Positions 11,275 to 27,113 are shown, counted from the first letter of the stretch. The stretch: DNA of 64,000 nucleotides from Cichorium intybus (GCA_023525715.1 CM042013.1:68372994-68436993); one strand, 5' to 3'. Notes: generated from the sequence alone by a model not told the origin. Program-made: numbers and translations.

Positions 11275-12192
11275 TTCTGCATTAAATATATAATCATTAT
11301 AACGTAATTTGACGTATATATGGAAGTAGCGTGAAATGTTATATGTTTTGCAGAAAGATAATGGCGCCAATTTGAGGAGGCCAATTTACTAACGCGGAAT
11401 TGTTATCACTACTGGCATGCTGGTACCATTCACTGGTTAACCCCAAACTTTAAATGAAATTAACATTGAGTTTCACAGTCAATGCATCTTTATCCATGTT
11501 AAAAATTTCTCTAGCTTCCTCCCAGTTGCCCTTCATAATAGCTCTACATAGTGGGAGGTAATCTGTCTTATCTATTTCCATAAGAAAAGAGTCTGTACAA
11601 TAAATTCACCGGGAGATTTGCCAAAAAAATTTAAATAAATAAATAACAGATCAGCATTATTCGTACCATACCTATATTTCTAGTGGTGCTACCAGAGGCA
11701 TGAGGACTGTAAGTAATCTTTAACTTCTCCCACACCTTCTTAGCTGTGCTGCGGCCAACAACAGTAGCCATCACATCTTCACTTAATGAACCAAAGATCC
11801 ATCCTTTGACAAGTTTGTCTGACCGATTCCATCCTGTATCTTTCACATTCTTTATTGTGTCATCAATGAAACTGAGCATATCATGGCTCTCAAGAAGGCA
11901 CATCATCTGTTCCTTCCACGGAAGATAATTGGTCTTACTGGACAGTTTGATTGATACAAAGCTGGCTGCATGCACGTGAGAAGGGTATGGGTATTCTTGT
12001 GACATTTCTGCATTAAATATATAATCATTATAACCTAATTTGACATATATATGGAAGTAGAGTGAAATGTTATATGTTTTGCAGAAAGATAATGGCGCCA
12101 ATTTGAGGAGGCCAGTTTACTAAAGCAGAATTGTTATCACTACTGGCACGCTGGTACCATTCACTGGTTAACCCCAAACTTTAAATGAAATT
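10732..12192 (-). repeat. Tandem duplication (about 730 bp x 2) of exon 1, intron 1 and the start of exon 2
   Basis: Unit A is 10732-11460 and unit B is 11461-12192. They can be followed side by side with only scattered substitutions and small indels. Each unit contains the first exon (334 bp in both), intron 1, and about 110 bp of exon 2 with its acceptor. The junction lies in exon 2 sequence (TAACATTGAG at 10732 and 11461). Both copies of exon 1 remain open with the same length and the same splice borders. Confidence 0.92.
11461..12005 (-). pseudogene. Duplicated first exon (gag-like domain) and partial second exon
   Basis: The distal copy of exon 1 runs from ATG 12005-12003 to the donor border at 11672, 334 bp as in the proximal copy, and codes a close variant of the gag-like domain. 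Its intron acceptor at 11572-11573 leads into about 110 bp of exon 2, which then reads into the duplication junction and stops. The distal exon could still be used as an alternative first exon by splicing onto the proximal exon 2 acceptor at 10843, because the phase is identical. Without transcripts it cannot be decided which copy is the real first exon. Confidence 0.75.
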
Positions 12193-15317
<3,125 letters not shown>

Positions 15318-16621
15318 TTAGTATTAAATACAATTCTTAAATACAGTGTGATTGTAGGACCCAACATGGGCCATTAGATCAATAAAATCAATGACTGTAA
15401 ATAAATGGCATTTTTTAAATGAAAATCATAGAATGCGTGTCTTTAAATGAAAAAAACCATGTTAAGGGTAAAAGAGTAAAAATCCCCAAAACCCATGACA
15501 ACAGAATGTACGATCGCATGCTAAAATCACGAACACGATGCGGTGGTGGTTTTTGACGCCATTTGTAGCTACCGGAGGCGACAGAGATGGTCGTCTGCGA
15601 CGCTGTTGGTCGGGAACGGGACTCTGGAATTCCACATATTGATTATCAGAGAATGAAATTGTAAAATTGTTGTTGACGTAAAAAATGGTTACGTAAGAGT
15701 TTTCAAAGTCTATTCTCAAAGAATGGTTTGTAAAATTGTTGTTGACATAAAAAAAATAGTTACGTAAGAGTTTTCAAAGCTAATTCTCAGAGAATGGTAA
15801 GCAATGTCAACGGTAAGTAAGTGTAATAGCCTGTTCATGAAGAATTCTCAAAGAATGTTATATGTGTTTAATAACTGTAGTACACATACTAAAGATTCTT
15901 GTAGAATATTTATACCATTCTCGGAAAATGGACTGATTATATATATTTACAGAGGGTTGGGAACTGCTATATGTAAAGCCCCATTCTTTGAGAATGAACG
16001 TGAACCATTCTCATGAACGTGAAGGAATGCTACTGCATTCTCATAGACATTCATCCCCATTCTCTGATAATGCCCCATTATCTGAGAATGCCCCATTAAG
16101 AATGAAAGTGAACCATTCTCATGAACGTGAAGGAATGCTACTGCATTCTCATAGACATTCATCCCCATTATCTGAGAATACATTTCCAAAACCCAAAAGA
16201 AAAAAAAGGCGGAGATCGATTTTTTTAAACCTGCAAATTAGACCGATTGCTTTAAAACCGACTTGATCGTGCTTCAATTTGCTTCAATCAAAAGTTCAAA
16301 TATGCTTCAATCTGCTTCCAATCATTAAGTAGCTATCGAAAGTTCCAATTTTCTTCAATCGATGCTTGAATCTGCTTCTGTCGGCGTGAATCTGCTTCTG
16401 TCGGCGTAAACGTGCATCGGAGAGGGAAAGCCGAGGTGTGGTGCTGTTATGGTTCGTTCGATCCTGTATGGTGGCGATGGTAGTGACGGCCGCCATATTA
16501 GGGCTGAGAGAAGCAGGCTCGTGGAAGGAATAATGGGGGAAGGGTATTTCGATCATGCCCTTGTGAAATCGATGGATATTATTAGGTCGCATAGTCGCAC
16601 AGTATTTAGAAAATGTATTTG

Positions 16622-16624
<3 letters not shown>
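15318..16624. mobile_element. TIR element bordered by (TA)n with clustered ATTCTC/GAGAAT palindromes
   Basis: The left end (15320-15375) and the reverse complement of the right end (16570-16624) agree over about 50 bp: ATACAATTCTTAAATACAGTG against ATACATTTTCTAAATACTGTG, then GACC and AAT. The interior is non-coding and contains many copies of ATTCTC..GAGAATG between 15640 and 16180, a 108-bp tandem duplication, and short TCTGCTTC repeats near 16260-16400. No transposase is visible. Confidence 0.6.
15991..16180. repeat. 108-bp direct tandem repeat (two copies, second incomplete)
   Basis: Copy 1 starts AGAATGAACGTGAACC at 15991 and copy 2 starts AGAATGAAAGTGAACC at 16099. The following text matches almost base for base for 80 bp. 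Both copies contain paired CATTCTC and GAGAATG-type half-sites. Confidence 0.85.

Positions 16625-16709
<85 letters not shown>
16625..16709. repeat. (TA)n microsatellite
   Basis: About 85 bp of TA between the preceding TIR element and the 5' end of the large Helitron-like element. Confidence 0.97.
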
Positions 16710-16714
<5 letters not shown>

Positions 16715-17690
16715 ATTAATAAACAAAATCATTTAGTGCTACATGTCTTCTTTTTAGACCTCTATTTGCCATGTGGCATCCTCACATTTCCTCTACTTTT
16801 GATTTCCCGCTCATTCTAACATTAACTGTAATATGTTCTTTTTCGCTCTATGATTATACGCGTCCTGATTTTTCTCTCCATAAAATCAGCAAGTCAGTTT
16901 CCTAATCCTATCACACACACCTCGGTCAAAATTTGAAACGTAAGTTGCCTAAATCTCTCCACATCCATATTCAAATCCTTCTATCACCTCCTTCGTCTAG
17001 TTTCAAGTAGAGCCGATGACTCAAAGAAGAACCATAACCGTAATTCCTTTACCCTTTGTTCCTCACCCGCCTCTAACATCACGATCCATACGCATCTGTG
17101 CATCCGGCATCTCTCCCTCATCGTTGCAACTCCGGCGACATCTCATCCGTCGGATAGCCGCTCCGGCTCTGCATCCTGGCAACTGCTTCTCCGATTCCAT
17201 ATCCAAGTGCTTCGTAAACATTGGCTTGGATTCTCAGGTGTATCATTCCGGCGACGGTTTGTCTGACTCCATCTCCGTCACTGCATTCCGGCTACATCTT
17301 CTCCATCGGACTGCAGACTGCATCTCCGGCAACTTGTGGTTTAATAAATTGATTTTGGAAGGGTTTTTTTTGCACAAGTTTGAGATTTATGGCGAAGATT
17401 TGAAGTTTGATTGAAATGGTAATTCTAGCGTCCCGATTCTTCTCAAATTTGACCTTTTTTTCTCTTACAGCTCTAGATGCGGCGTTGGATCTGCTTGTGT
17501 TTATTTCTTCTGGTTATTGATCTTTTTGACCTTTTTTTTTCTCTTCTGGTTCAACTTGGATTTGGTGAATCTATATAATTCCTTTCGATTCAGGTTTTTG
17601 ATCTTTTTTATAGGTTACGATTTTCCTATTTTTACTATTACATTTGATCTTGTGCTTCTTGAGATTTGATATAGTGATTCTTGTGTGCAG
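16710..17690 (+). other. 5' part of large Helitron-like element, no gene called
   Basis: AT-rich ends with a moderately GC-rich, CCGGCGAC/CATCTCCG-repetitive stretch at about 17040-17330. The 132-residue frame at 17016-17414 comes from this repetitive stretch and shows no known domain. It could be a leader sequence or a captured fragment. Confidence 0.4.
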
Positions 17691-17986
17691 CTAGACACTA
17701 ATAATCCAAAGCAATTGCAACAATATCGTGGGGGTAAAACCAAGCTGGAAGGTTTGCAAGACAGGTCTGATTCCTTTTTTTTTCTCAAATGTGCTTTTCA
17801 TGATTTAATGGTTGGTTTCATTTTATATTTTAATTTAATCATGTTAAACCAAATGGTTGGTTTCATTTTATATTTTAATTTAATCATTTTAAACCAAATT
17901 ATCAGGTGATGAAAGAATCAAAAGGCAAAGCGAATCCAGGTCTTGTGAACAAGATTCTTCTTGAAAAATTAAACGCTAAAAGATGA
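17691..17986 (+). pseudogene. Captured fragment like the last two exons of GatB (Glu-tRNA(Gln) amidotransferase subunit B)
   Basis: Exon-like block A (17691-17764) follows a CAG acceptor and reads NNPKQLQQYRGGKTKLEG. Block B (17906-17986) follows an ATCAG acceptor and reads VMKESKGKANPGLVNKILLE, ending KLNAKR and TGA. This wording matches my knowledge of the C-terminal tail domain of plant organellar GatB, where the two stretches are joined by a GFFAGQ-like link. GatB acts in the GatCAB complex that converts Glu-tRNA(Gln) to Gln-tRNA(Gln) in chloroplasts and mitochondria. Here the link is damaged, apparently by a 4-base loss before the donor at 17765, so the blocks no longer join in frame. 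Position inside a Helitron-like element suggests capture. Confidence 0.6.
17808..17897. repeat. 45-bp tandem duplication in the GatB-like intron
   Basis: ATGGTTGGTTTCATTTTATA and its continuation start at 17808 and again at 17853, differing at one or two bases. Confidence 0.85.
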
Positions 17987-18868
17987 TATGGTAGGATCTT
18001 CTTTTGTTATATATTTTAATATTTTGATATTATTAACATAATTTTTTTGCAAACATATAGAGCTTCTATCAGTTTCCATTGGAGTAGGATCATTTGAAGG
18101 TATATACGATTTTATTAGCAACTTGAATTAGATAACATTATTTTGCTATTACTATTATGACATTTGAGATGACATTGGTAATTTGGTATCATGACGTTTA
18201 GGTTAATATTTGTTCTTTTAGATATTAGGATTAATCTTTTATTAATATTTCTAATTTCATCCATGTAATTATAGTATATATGATATTTGTGCTAACCAAA
18301 TATGTCGTGTCAACTGTCAAGCAGGTGGCTGATTAGTCTTTGGCAAATAATTAAGGTGACAATAGCTCGCTAGATAAAGAGAGAATCATAATAAGTGTAA
18401 AATAGGGTGAAGTAAGTGTCTTCAATGGAAGTAACAAGGGCAAAAACGTTTAAACAACATGGCCAATATGGCAATTAGCATTATCAAGGTTATGATTCTC
18501 ACTAAAATCATGTGCCTGCATCCCATCTTTCTACCTTCTATATATATTTTTGACCATATGTGTGTCTATGATCAACTGCACTTTGCACGTTTTGGTGTTG
18601 TTTCGTGTAGTGAATGTGATGGTGATATGAACTGCACTTTGCACTTTTACATGGTTAGTAAGCTCATTGATCTGTGGGATATTTTTTTAACTAAAACCTT
18701 AAATTTTAGATAAAATATGTTCAATTTCATGCATAAAACTACAACTTACCTTCTTTCTTTTAAAATTATTGAAATGCATTCCACCGACTTTTATCTCATA
18801 TCTTTCATAAATTTTTGTATAAACTAATTAAAAATTACATGTTTGACTCGGTATGGGCAACAAATGCT
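17987..18868. other. Helitron-like interior left of the nested copia element, no gene seen
   Basis: AT-rich sequence without long frames or recognisable motifs. The last five bases before the copia LTR (18869-18873, TCTTG) are its target site. Confidence 0.5.
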
Positions 18869-18873
18869 TCTTG

Positions 18874-19083
18874 TGTTGAAAGGAAAAGAAACAGATTTCT
18901 TGGTAATTCTTGTTATTTCATTCAATATGGAACACATACATAAATACAAAGTGATTTACACTTTACAGTGATAAAGGACCCGACAATAATAATCAGTGGG
19001 AAACAAAGGGAATCAAATGTTGGATCTGAATTGAGGGAATGATGGAAACTGACCCTACATTTAAAAAACTATTTCTTTTAACA
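18874..19083 (-). repeat. 3' LTR of nested copia element
   Basis: Starts TGTTGAAAGG and ends CTTTTAACA. It differs from the other LTR by A/G near position 8 and G/A near 19042. The adjoining minus-strand GTGAGGGGGAG (19084-19094) is the polypurine tract. Confidence 0.95.
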
Positions 19084-22000
19084 CTCCCCCTCACGTTGAA
19101 TAATGGGATTCCCAAAATTCAACTTGACTAAACAATTGTTAAGAATTTTTCCATTTACGGCTTTTGTCAGAATGTCGGCTATCTGTTCTTCTGATCGGAC
19201 GAATGGTAGGTCAATGATTCGAGCTTCTAGCTTTTCTTTTATGAAATGTCTGTCAACTTCCACATGTTTTGTTCGATCATGTTGAACAGGATTTTCTGAT
19301 ATTTGAATAGCAGCTTTATTGTCGCACATAATTTTACTTGTTTCTTTACGGAAAAGACCAACTTCAGTGAGAAGTTTTCGTATCCATAAGGCTTCTGCGA
19401 CTCCTCATGCTATTCCCCTGAACTCTGCTTCAGCACTGGAAAGAGATACCACCTTTTGTTTCTTACTCCTCCACGTGACTAAATTTCCGCCAACTAGGGT
19501 GAAGTACCCCGAGGTTGATCTTCGATTTCCTTTGTCTCCTGCCCAATCTGCATCAGTATAGATATCTGGGTTTTTAGATGCCCGTTTGCTTTAAACAACA
19601 CTCCATGTCCTACTGTTCCTTTGAGATATCTGATAATTCTCCATACTGCTTCCATATGAGAGACCTGTGGTTCGTGCATAAATTGACTAACTACCCCTAC
19701 CGCATATGAAATATTTGGACGGGTATGTGAGAGATATATCAATTTTCCCACAATTTGTTGGTATCTTTCCTTATCTGTTGATTTTGCCCTGTTGTCAATA
19801 TATAACTTTTGGTTTGTTATCATGGGAGTTTCTGCGGGTTTGCAATCAATCATTCCAGTTTTTTGCTAATAGATCTTGAACATATTTCTTCTGGCAGATG
19901 AAAATCCCTTCTGTTGACCTTAAAACTTCTATTCCAAGAAAGTACTTGAGTCGGCCTAGATCTTTCATCTCGAATTCTTGAAATAAATTTTTTCTTAGTT
20001 TTGCCATTTCTTCTTCATCATTTCCTGTAATTATCATATCATCAACATAGATAATTAAACATGTTATATGTTCGTTTATCCTTTTAAGGAACAAAGTATG
20101 ATCAGAGTTGCTTTGCTTAAAACCGTATCTTCTCATTGCTAAGGTAAATCTACCAAACCAAGCTCGAGGAGATTGCTTCAATCCATAGAGAGATCTCTTA
20201 AGTCGACAAACTTCACCTAGTTTAAAGTTCTTCGTGAAACCAGGAGGTGCTTCCATATAAACTTCTTCTTTTAGTTCTCCATGTAGAAAAGCATTTTTGA
20301 CATCAAATTGATGTAGTGGCCATCCTTCATTTGCGGCTATGGAAAAAAGAACTCTAATAGTATCAATCTTTGCAACTGGGGAGAAGGTCTCAGTATAATC
20401 AATTCCATAGGTTTGGGTATAGCCTTTGGCTACCAACCTTGCTTTGTATCTTTCAATAGTACCATCAGTTTTATGTTTTATTGTAAAGACCCATCGACAT
20501 CCTACTGGTTTTTTTCGTTTGGAATAACACATTTTTTCCATGTGTCATTTTTTACTAAGGCTTTTATTTCAGTTTCCATTGCATTTCTCCAGTTCTTCAT
20601 TTTTAAGGCCTGCTCCACGGTGGTTGGAATTTCGTCAGAGTATATTGCAGCATTGAAGGCCCTAGCTTCTTGAGTCAAGTTTTCTTTAGCCATATTTGCC
20701 ATAGGATATCTAGAACTTCGAGATTCTTTTTCTGGGGAATATCTCTTTGGTGGAATTCGTCTGTTAGTTCTTGGAGGTAACATATACCTTTCTGTTGGTT
20801 GTTCCTGTATTAGTTCTTCTTGTTCTATTGCAGTTTCATGATCAGGGGTAACAAGTTCAACATGTTCAGAAGACTCAGGAATATGAGGAGACTGAGTGTT
20901 ACTTACCTCAGATGTCAGGTTGGGAGACTGATCTGGGATGGCACTAGAGATAGGATTTGTATATTGTGTAGACGATTCGGATGATTCTTCTGTTGTTGTT
21001 GCCTGAACATACTCTAACCAACTTAGTGGGTCTGAATATTCTATCCCCCCCTGACCACTATGTTGGGATGCATAATAGTATTCGGTTTCAAGAAAATCAC
21101 AGTTCATAGTGGTGAACATGTGACGAGTCTTTGGATTATAACATCTGTACCCTTTTTAATTCATTCCGTATCCGACGAATACACATTTTTCAGCACACGG
21201 TTCGAGTTTATTTTGATTTGACTTTGGGATATGAACGAAGGTAGTACACCCAAAGATTTTGGGTTCTAGCATAAGAATTGAAGGAATTTTGACAAATTCT
21301 GATAGGGTTTGAAGCGGAGTTTTAAATTTTAGAGTATTGGTTGGGAGTCGGTTTATAAGGTATGTGGCTGTGGCAAGAGCTTCAGGCCAAAAAGATTTTG
21401 GAACTTTTGATTCGATTAATAGGGCTCTGGTTATTTCTAACAAAAAACGATTTTTTCTTTCGGTAACACCATTTTGTTCTGGGATATGTGGGCAGGTAGT
21501 TTGATGAATTATTCCTTTTGATTGAAAAAATTGTTGCATAGAATTATTAATGAATTCTCCTCCATTGTCAGATCGAAAAATTTGGATATTTTTTTGAAAT
21601 TGGGTTTGGATCATGGTATGAAACATAACGAATTTGTCAAGAACTTCAGATTTATTTTTTAAGAAATAAATCCATGTCATACGAGTGCAGTCATCTACAA
21701 ACAACACACAGAAACGAAGGTTTTGTCCTCCGATGATTGGTGATGGACCCCATACATCATAATGAATTAATGAGAAAGGAACATCAACCCTGGTATTATT
21801 TGGTTTGAAAGTTTGTCTATGACTTTTAGCTAACACACATGTTTCACACAGCGATAAATTTTTTGAAGGAAATAACTTAGGAAATAGAGTATGTAAATAA
21901 CCCGTAGAAGGATGACCCAATCTTCTATGCCATAACCATGCTTCTCTTTCTGTGGTTCCATGAGCCATCATCACAGTACCATTGTTAGTCACCTCATCCA

Positions 22001-23354
22001 CATAATACAATACTTGTTTCTCAGTGTCACGCCCAATGATCGCCCCCATCCTGATATCCTGTAGGATACAAAAAGTTGGATGCATTAGAACTGAGCAGTT
22101 TAGTTCTTTTGTAACATGACTTATTGATAACAGGTTTCGAGACAGAGATGGAACATAGAGGCAATTAGAGAGTTTTAACGTAGGAGAAAACTCAATTGTT
22201 CCTCCTTGTTTAACTTCCATTTTTCCACCATTTGTAGTTTGTATCTGTGTTTTCCAAGGTTTGGATAGCGAAATAAGATCTGATATTTCATAAGTCATGG
22301 TGTCGGTGGCCCCGCTGTCGAGTATCCAAGTTTTATCTCGTAAATTATCACAAGAAAAAATTATATTTGCATTCCCTCCATTTTGTGGGTCATTTCTGCA
22401 ATTTTTTAAACCTTTCTTTATATAGGGAATTAATGAATAAACTTCAGGGATCGGTTCTGCCATTTCTTTTTTTCCAGGGTCAAAGTCAATTTTTAAAGAT
22501 TTAGGGTTAAAACACGGGAACTCCTCATTCCCGTTACCTGCACCTATGAAAAAATTATCACTTGATCCCGCCTCCTCTCTCGATCCCGCATTTGCGCCTC
22601 CAGCCCCATCGGATCGGAAGATCCCTTCTCCGGCGGTTGTGTTGTTCGTGGCTTCACCCTTTACGCCGGATCTGTTATCGAACGGTAACTTCTCATCTGG
22701 TTTGCCTCTTTGTTTTGGTCGAGTCTCACCCTTTACTCCGGATCTGCTTTGATCCCCGCCAGATTTGAAGCTTCCGTCGTCGTTTGAAGCGGCGTTTCTG
22801 TTGTTCACGGCGGCGGAACTTGTTTGGTTGAAATTTTCCGTTCGTACTGGCTGAGATGTGGGTCGAAACTGACCGCTGTTTGTTCGGTTGCGATGTGGGT
22901 CGGAGATGTGGGTCGGGGATGTGGATCGGTTTGTAAATCCCGCTGCTATACCTCCGTAACCGCCATGGTTTCCGTCACCGTCGAAGGTGGCGCTGCTGTT
23001 GCCCACGGCGGCGGAAGCTTTACCTCTTCCCCCTCCATCTTGTCCGATGGGAGCTTTGCCCTTTTTGTGCCCGTCAATCCACCATTCGGGGTACCCAACG
23101 AGTTTGAAGCATTGCTCCTTGGTATGTTTCATCATCCCGCAGTGCTCACACTTTAGGTGTGATTTATCTTCTTTGGGGAATCAGTTTCCGCCTATGGCAA
23201 CCCGAATCATCCGGGTCCATAGAGCGTAATTTTTGCTATTGAGTTTGAGGTTGATTTGTAGGCTGCCGGATAATTTGGGATTTTGTGGTTGGGAACTCCT
23301 GATCAGATTTGCTAGTTGAATAGCCAGATCTGTATTTGAGTTATCACCTGACAT
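19078..23354 (-). pseudogene. Copia gag-pol polyprotein, degraded
   Basis: ATG at 23354-23352. The gag is short: after about 55 residues a TGA (23181-23183) occurs, and most of the usual UBN2-type domain is missing. The zinc knuckle CEHCGMMKHTKEQC follows at once. A G/N-rich linker comes next, then protease (TWILDSGATDTM), the integrase HHCC region, catalytic core (HYDVWGP, SDNGGEF, PEQNGVTERKNR) and reverse transcriptase (VKNAFLHGELKEEVYMEAPP, YVDDMI), then RNase H (CDNKAAIQI, HVEVDRHFIKEKL). Damage: TAA at 21156-21158 where CAA is expected, frameshifts near 20519, 19850 and 19590, and TGA near 19400. Protein order gag-PR-IN-RT-RH is that of copia. It is not functional in this copy. Confidence 0.93.
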
Positions 23355-23388
23355 TTTGGGTAGGTGATGAGTTGGTTGTGGATCTTAA

Positions 23389-23404
23389 CACTGCTCTGAT
23401 ACCA
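23389..23404 (-). promoter_or_regulatory. Primer binding site, initiator tRNA-Met type
   Basis: The minus strand reads TGGTATCAGAGCAG immediately next to the LTR at 23405, the standard PBS of plant copia elements. Confidence 0.95.
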
Positions 23405-23614
23405 TGTTGAAGGGAAAAGAAACAGATTTCTTGGTAATTCTTGTTATTTCATTCAATATGGAACACATACATAAATACAAAGTGATTTACACTTTACAGT
23501 GATAAAGGACCCGACAATAATAATCAGTGGGAAACAAAGGGAATCAAATGTTGGATCTGAATTGAGGGAATGATAGAAACTGACCCTACATTTAAAAAAC
23601 TATTTCTTTTAACA
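23405..23614 (-). repeat. 5' LTR of nested copia element
   Basis: Starts TGTTGAAGGG and ends CTTTTAACA on the plus strand. Nearly identical to 18874-19083 and followed by the target duplication TCTTG. Confidence 0.95.
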
Positions 23615-23619
23615 TCTTG

Positions 23620-25628
23620 GTCAACCTCTGACAGATGGTCTACATGCCCACTTATCATTAGGTAAATAACTCAACGTTTTTGGTTTTATTGTAAAGATTT
23701 TAGCTTTAGTTTTGATAAATATAAGCGCTTAATAACTATTTTGGGTATTTTCTTAGTATGACGGCTAAGATTTGATATAAATGGCAGCATATCTTCAACA
23801 TATTGATTATTCATTTATTCATTCCATTCCAGTTTTTGGGATGTGAGGGGTACATACCTCATTTCATCTATTCATTCCATTTCTGTTTTTGAAATTGATG
23901 TATTTGAAGGTCTTGGCAATAAAAGGTATGAAGATGAGCTGGTACACCTCTCATAAAATGTGCTTTTTGTGGTTTTCTTAGTAATTTAAATATCCCAAAC
24001 ATTTTTTTATCTTGGTTCCCATTTTGACTTGTAGTCTGAAATGTCATTTGCTGTTATATAAGATATTCTAAATTTATGTTTTATACGTAGTTGTCTTGAC
24101 TAATAGACTATTATATTTAACTTAAATACATAATAAGTGCTTGCAAGTTTTACTTCTTTTAACATATATTATAGAGTTTTTAAGTGTAACAGATATAAGT
24201 AAGTTTTAACTTGATCATTATTTCAGCTTGAAGATCATTTTTAATCCAACAACCTTATCTGAACTAATGTAATGGAATATATTATAACTGTTTAGATTGT
24301 GTCATAAGTTGACGTAAGCTGGAATCCAAGCTTGTGGTTTATCATCCCCCTAAAACAGATGTTATTTTAACAGATTTTGAATTTTGATAGTCTACCAAAA
24401 TAATAACCCACTTTGATTGAATGTAATAATAACAAATTTTTATATCTGGTTATGTTTTTGTACAAGGGAAAAAGGTATTTTACTTTCTATTAAAGAGAAA
24501 CATTTTTTAACTATTTACCTAAAACATAATACAGAAGTGGTCATCTTAATTTTTTCCAGAAAGATTCTCTTGTCAATTTTAAACCTTTTTCGATGTATCA
24601 TAGTGATATTGGTCGTTGGTATTCTGGAAAGGTGCATAATATTATGGCATCCTACTTTCAACCCTTTTTCAATTTGAGCATTATAGTTTCATTCGTTTTG
24701 GAAATGCGTAACACATGGCTAATTATTCAATCCACTAATATCCTATTAGTGTCATATGCAGGGCCTACAATGAGTTATGCCAACCGGGAACAAGCGATAT
24801 TTTGTACTTAATTTCTTCTAAGCAATGAATTACATTGTTGAGTTTTCTTAAACGATATGCTAATTTCATTCTGGTCCTTTTAATTACATTATATTCTTTC
24901 TTTCCATGAAACCAATTGACAAATCTTCTTTGGAAATCTTGGGCCGGAAAAAAATATTGTTAGAGGATGAAGCCTGATGGTTTTGGAAAAGTACGTTGCT
25001 ATTTCTTAATCAATCCAAATTATTTTATTTTAAAAACTTATTATTTTTGACATTTTAACAAAAACTTGTAGTTAATACGATGAGTCTCAAGAGTTAGATG
25101 ATTTTGTGGTTTTGATCCCGACGTTATACTTGATGTTTCGAAAGTACAATGGCACTATAGTAAGCGATTGTATGTAAGTTACTATGGTAGAGTTATGGCA
25201 GGGAAGCTGACTTAATGTGTAATGTTATCGTTATAGTCAATTGAAGTTTGTTGATAATTAAATAAAGATGGTCCCTGTTTCCATCAAAGAAAAAATTAAC
25301 TCACTTAGACATTTATCTTAAATGCATCATCTTTTTTATTCGTGTTTGGGGAGAGTTGTACATATCTACATTGATGGTTTGTAGAGTACATATATTTCGT
25401 AACAAGTATAAAAAAAATGGAAGAACTTTTAATATAGTTTGAAATTTCACTTTATGCAGTATATTGTATGATTACCTTTTTTACATGTAAAATCAAATAT
25501 GTACACATAAATATACTTTCTTTGCTTATACTTACGGCTTTCCTTTAGTATTGTTGTTATATTTAGTATATCAAATTGTATGATTAAATAAAAAAAATTA
25601 TTATTATATAAATTTTTTTAATTATCAA
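23620..25628. other. Helitron-like interior right of the copia element, no gene called
   Basis: AT-rich. Short exon-like pieces between pyrimidine-AG acceptors occur (for example after TATGCAG near 24760) but none could be assigned. This part continues the sequence left of the copia element after removal of one TCTTG. Confidence 0.45.
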
Positions 25629-25655
25629 CCGTGTAATACACGGGTTTTTAACCTA

Positions 25656-26530
<875 letters not shown>

Positions 26531-26659
26531 CTTTTAGAAAAACTATCACACGTGCAACTCACGTCCCACTTCGCCACTTCGTGATTCTTTTTACATTGAT
26601 TTAAGATTCTTAGGTATATTTTGTTTGCTTTTTTATAACTCACGTCCCACTTCACCACT

Positions 26660-27113
26660 AGCATTGAGGAGGAGAGAAAGAATGCTAAGGAGACAGAGAA
26701 GAATCTTAAGGAATTGCAGGCCGAAGTCTCTCGTCTGAAGAAGGAGGCTGTTGATTGGGAGCTAAGGTTTGAAGAAGAAACTAGGGGGATCACCAACAAG
26801 GCCAAGATTTATGCCGTTGTGTCCATCCCTGCAAGCTTGTTTGAAGATGGTGAAGGATGTTGAGTCATACCATAATGAGGCGTGGAACATGGAGGCACGA
26901 CAGGAATCTTTGGAAAAGCTGATAGGGGACATGGGAGAATGAGCTACTGGGGAGACCAGTGTGAGGAAGACGAGGAAGAAGGTGGAGAAGAAGAAGGAGG
27001 AAGGAAGCAGGGATGTTATCAAAGATCATGTTCAATATGCGGTTAGACATGCTGATTTGCAGAAGGCGGGTGGAGAGGAGGAAGAAGGAAATAAGGATGG
27101 TGCTTCTTCCTAA
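26660..27113 (+). pseudogene. Coiled-coil protein fragment of transposon-associated type
   Basis: Three linked frames read a lysine/glutamate-rich coiled coil (EEERKNAKETEKNLKELQAE, then VSRLKKEAV), then KMVKDVESYHNEAW after a frame change near 26840, then KTRKKVEKKKEE and a C-terminal acidic tail ending GASS and TAA at 27111-27113. An internal TGA lies near 26940. The style matches the C-terminal part of plant proteins annotated as putative gypsy-type transposon domain proteins, which are spread by mobile elements. No start, promoter or intact partner is visible. Function cannot be stated. Confidence 0.4.

Larger units (their letters stand above)
18874..23614 (-). mobile_element. Ty1/copia retrotransposon, complete ends but broken coding region
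   Basis: A 4.7-kb element on the minus strand with 210-bp LTRs at 18874-19083 and 23405-23614, flanked by the perfect 5-bp duplication TCTTG (18869-18873 and 23615-23619). A PBS of initiator-Met type lies at 23404-23389 and a PPT at 19084-19094. By eye the LTRs differ at two positions, both transitions, which points to a recent insertion. The coding region nevertheless has a gag deletion, several nonsense codons and three frameshifts. The RT wording (KQSPRAWFGRF, ADHTLF-like) suggests an Ale-type lineage, with moderate confidence. It sits inside the Helitron-like element. Confidence 0.93.

Noticed and set aside
17016..17414. 132-residue plus-strand frame.
   Set aside because: Repetitive CCGGCGAC-type sequence, no domain, no splice context, inside a Helitron-like element.
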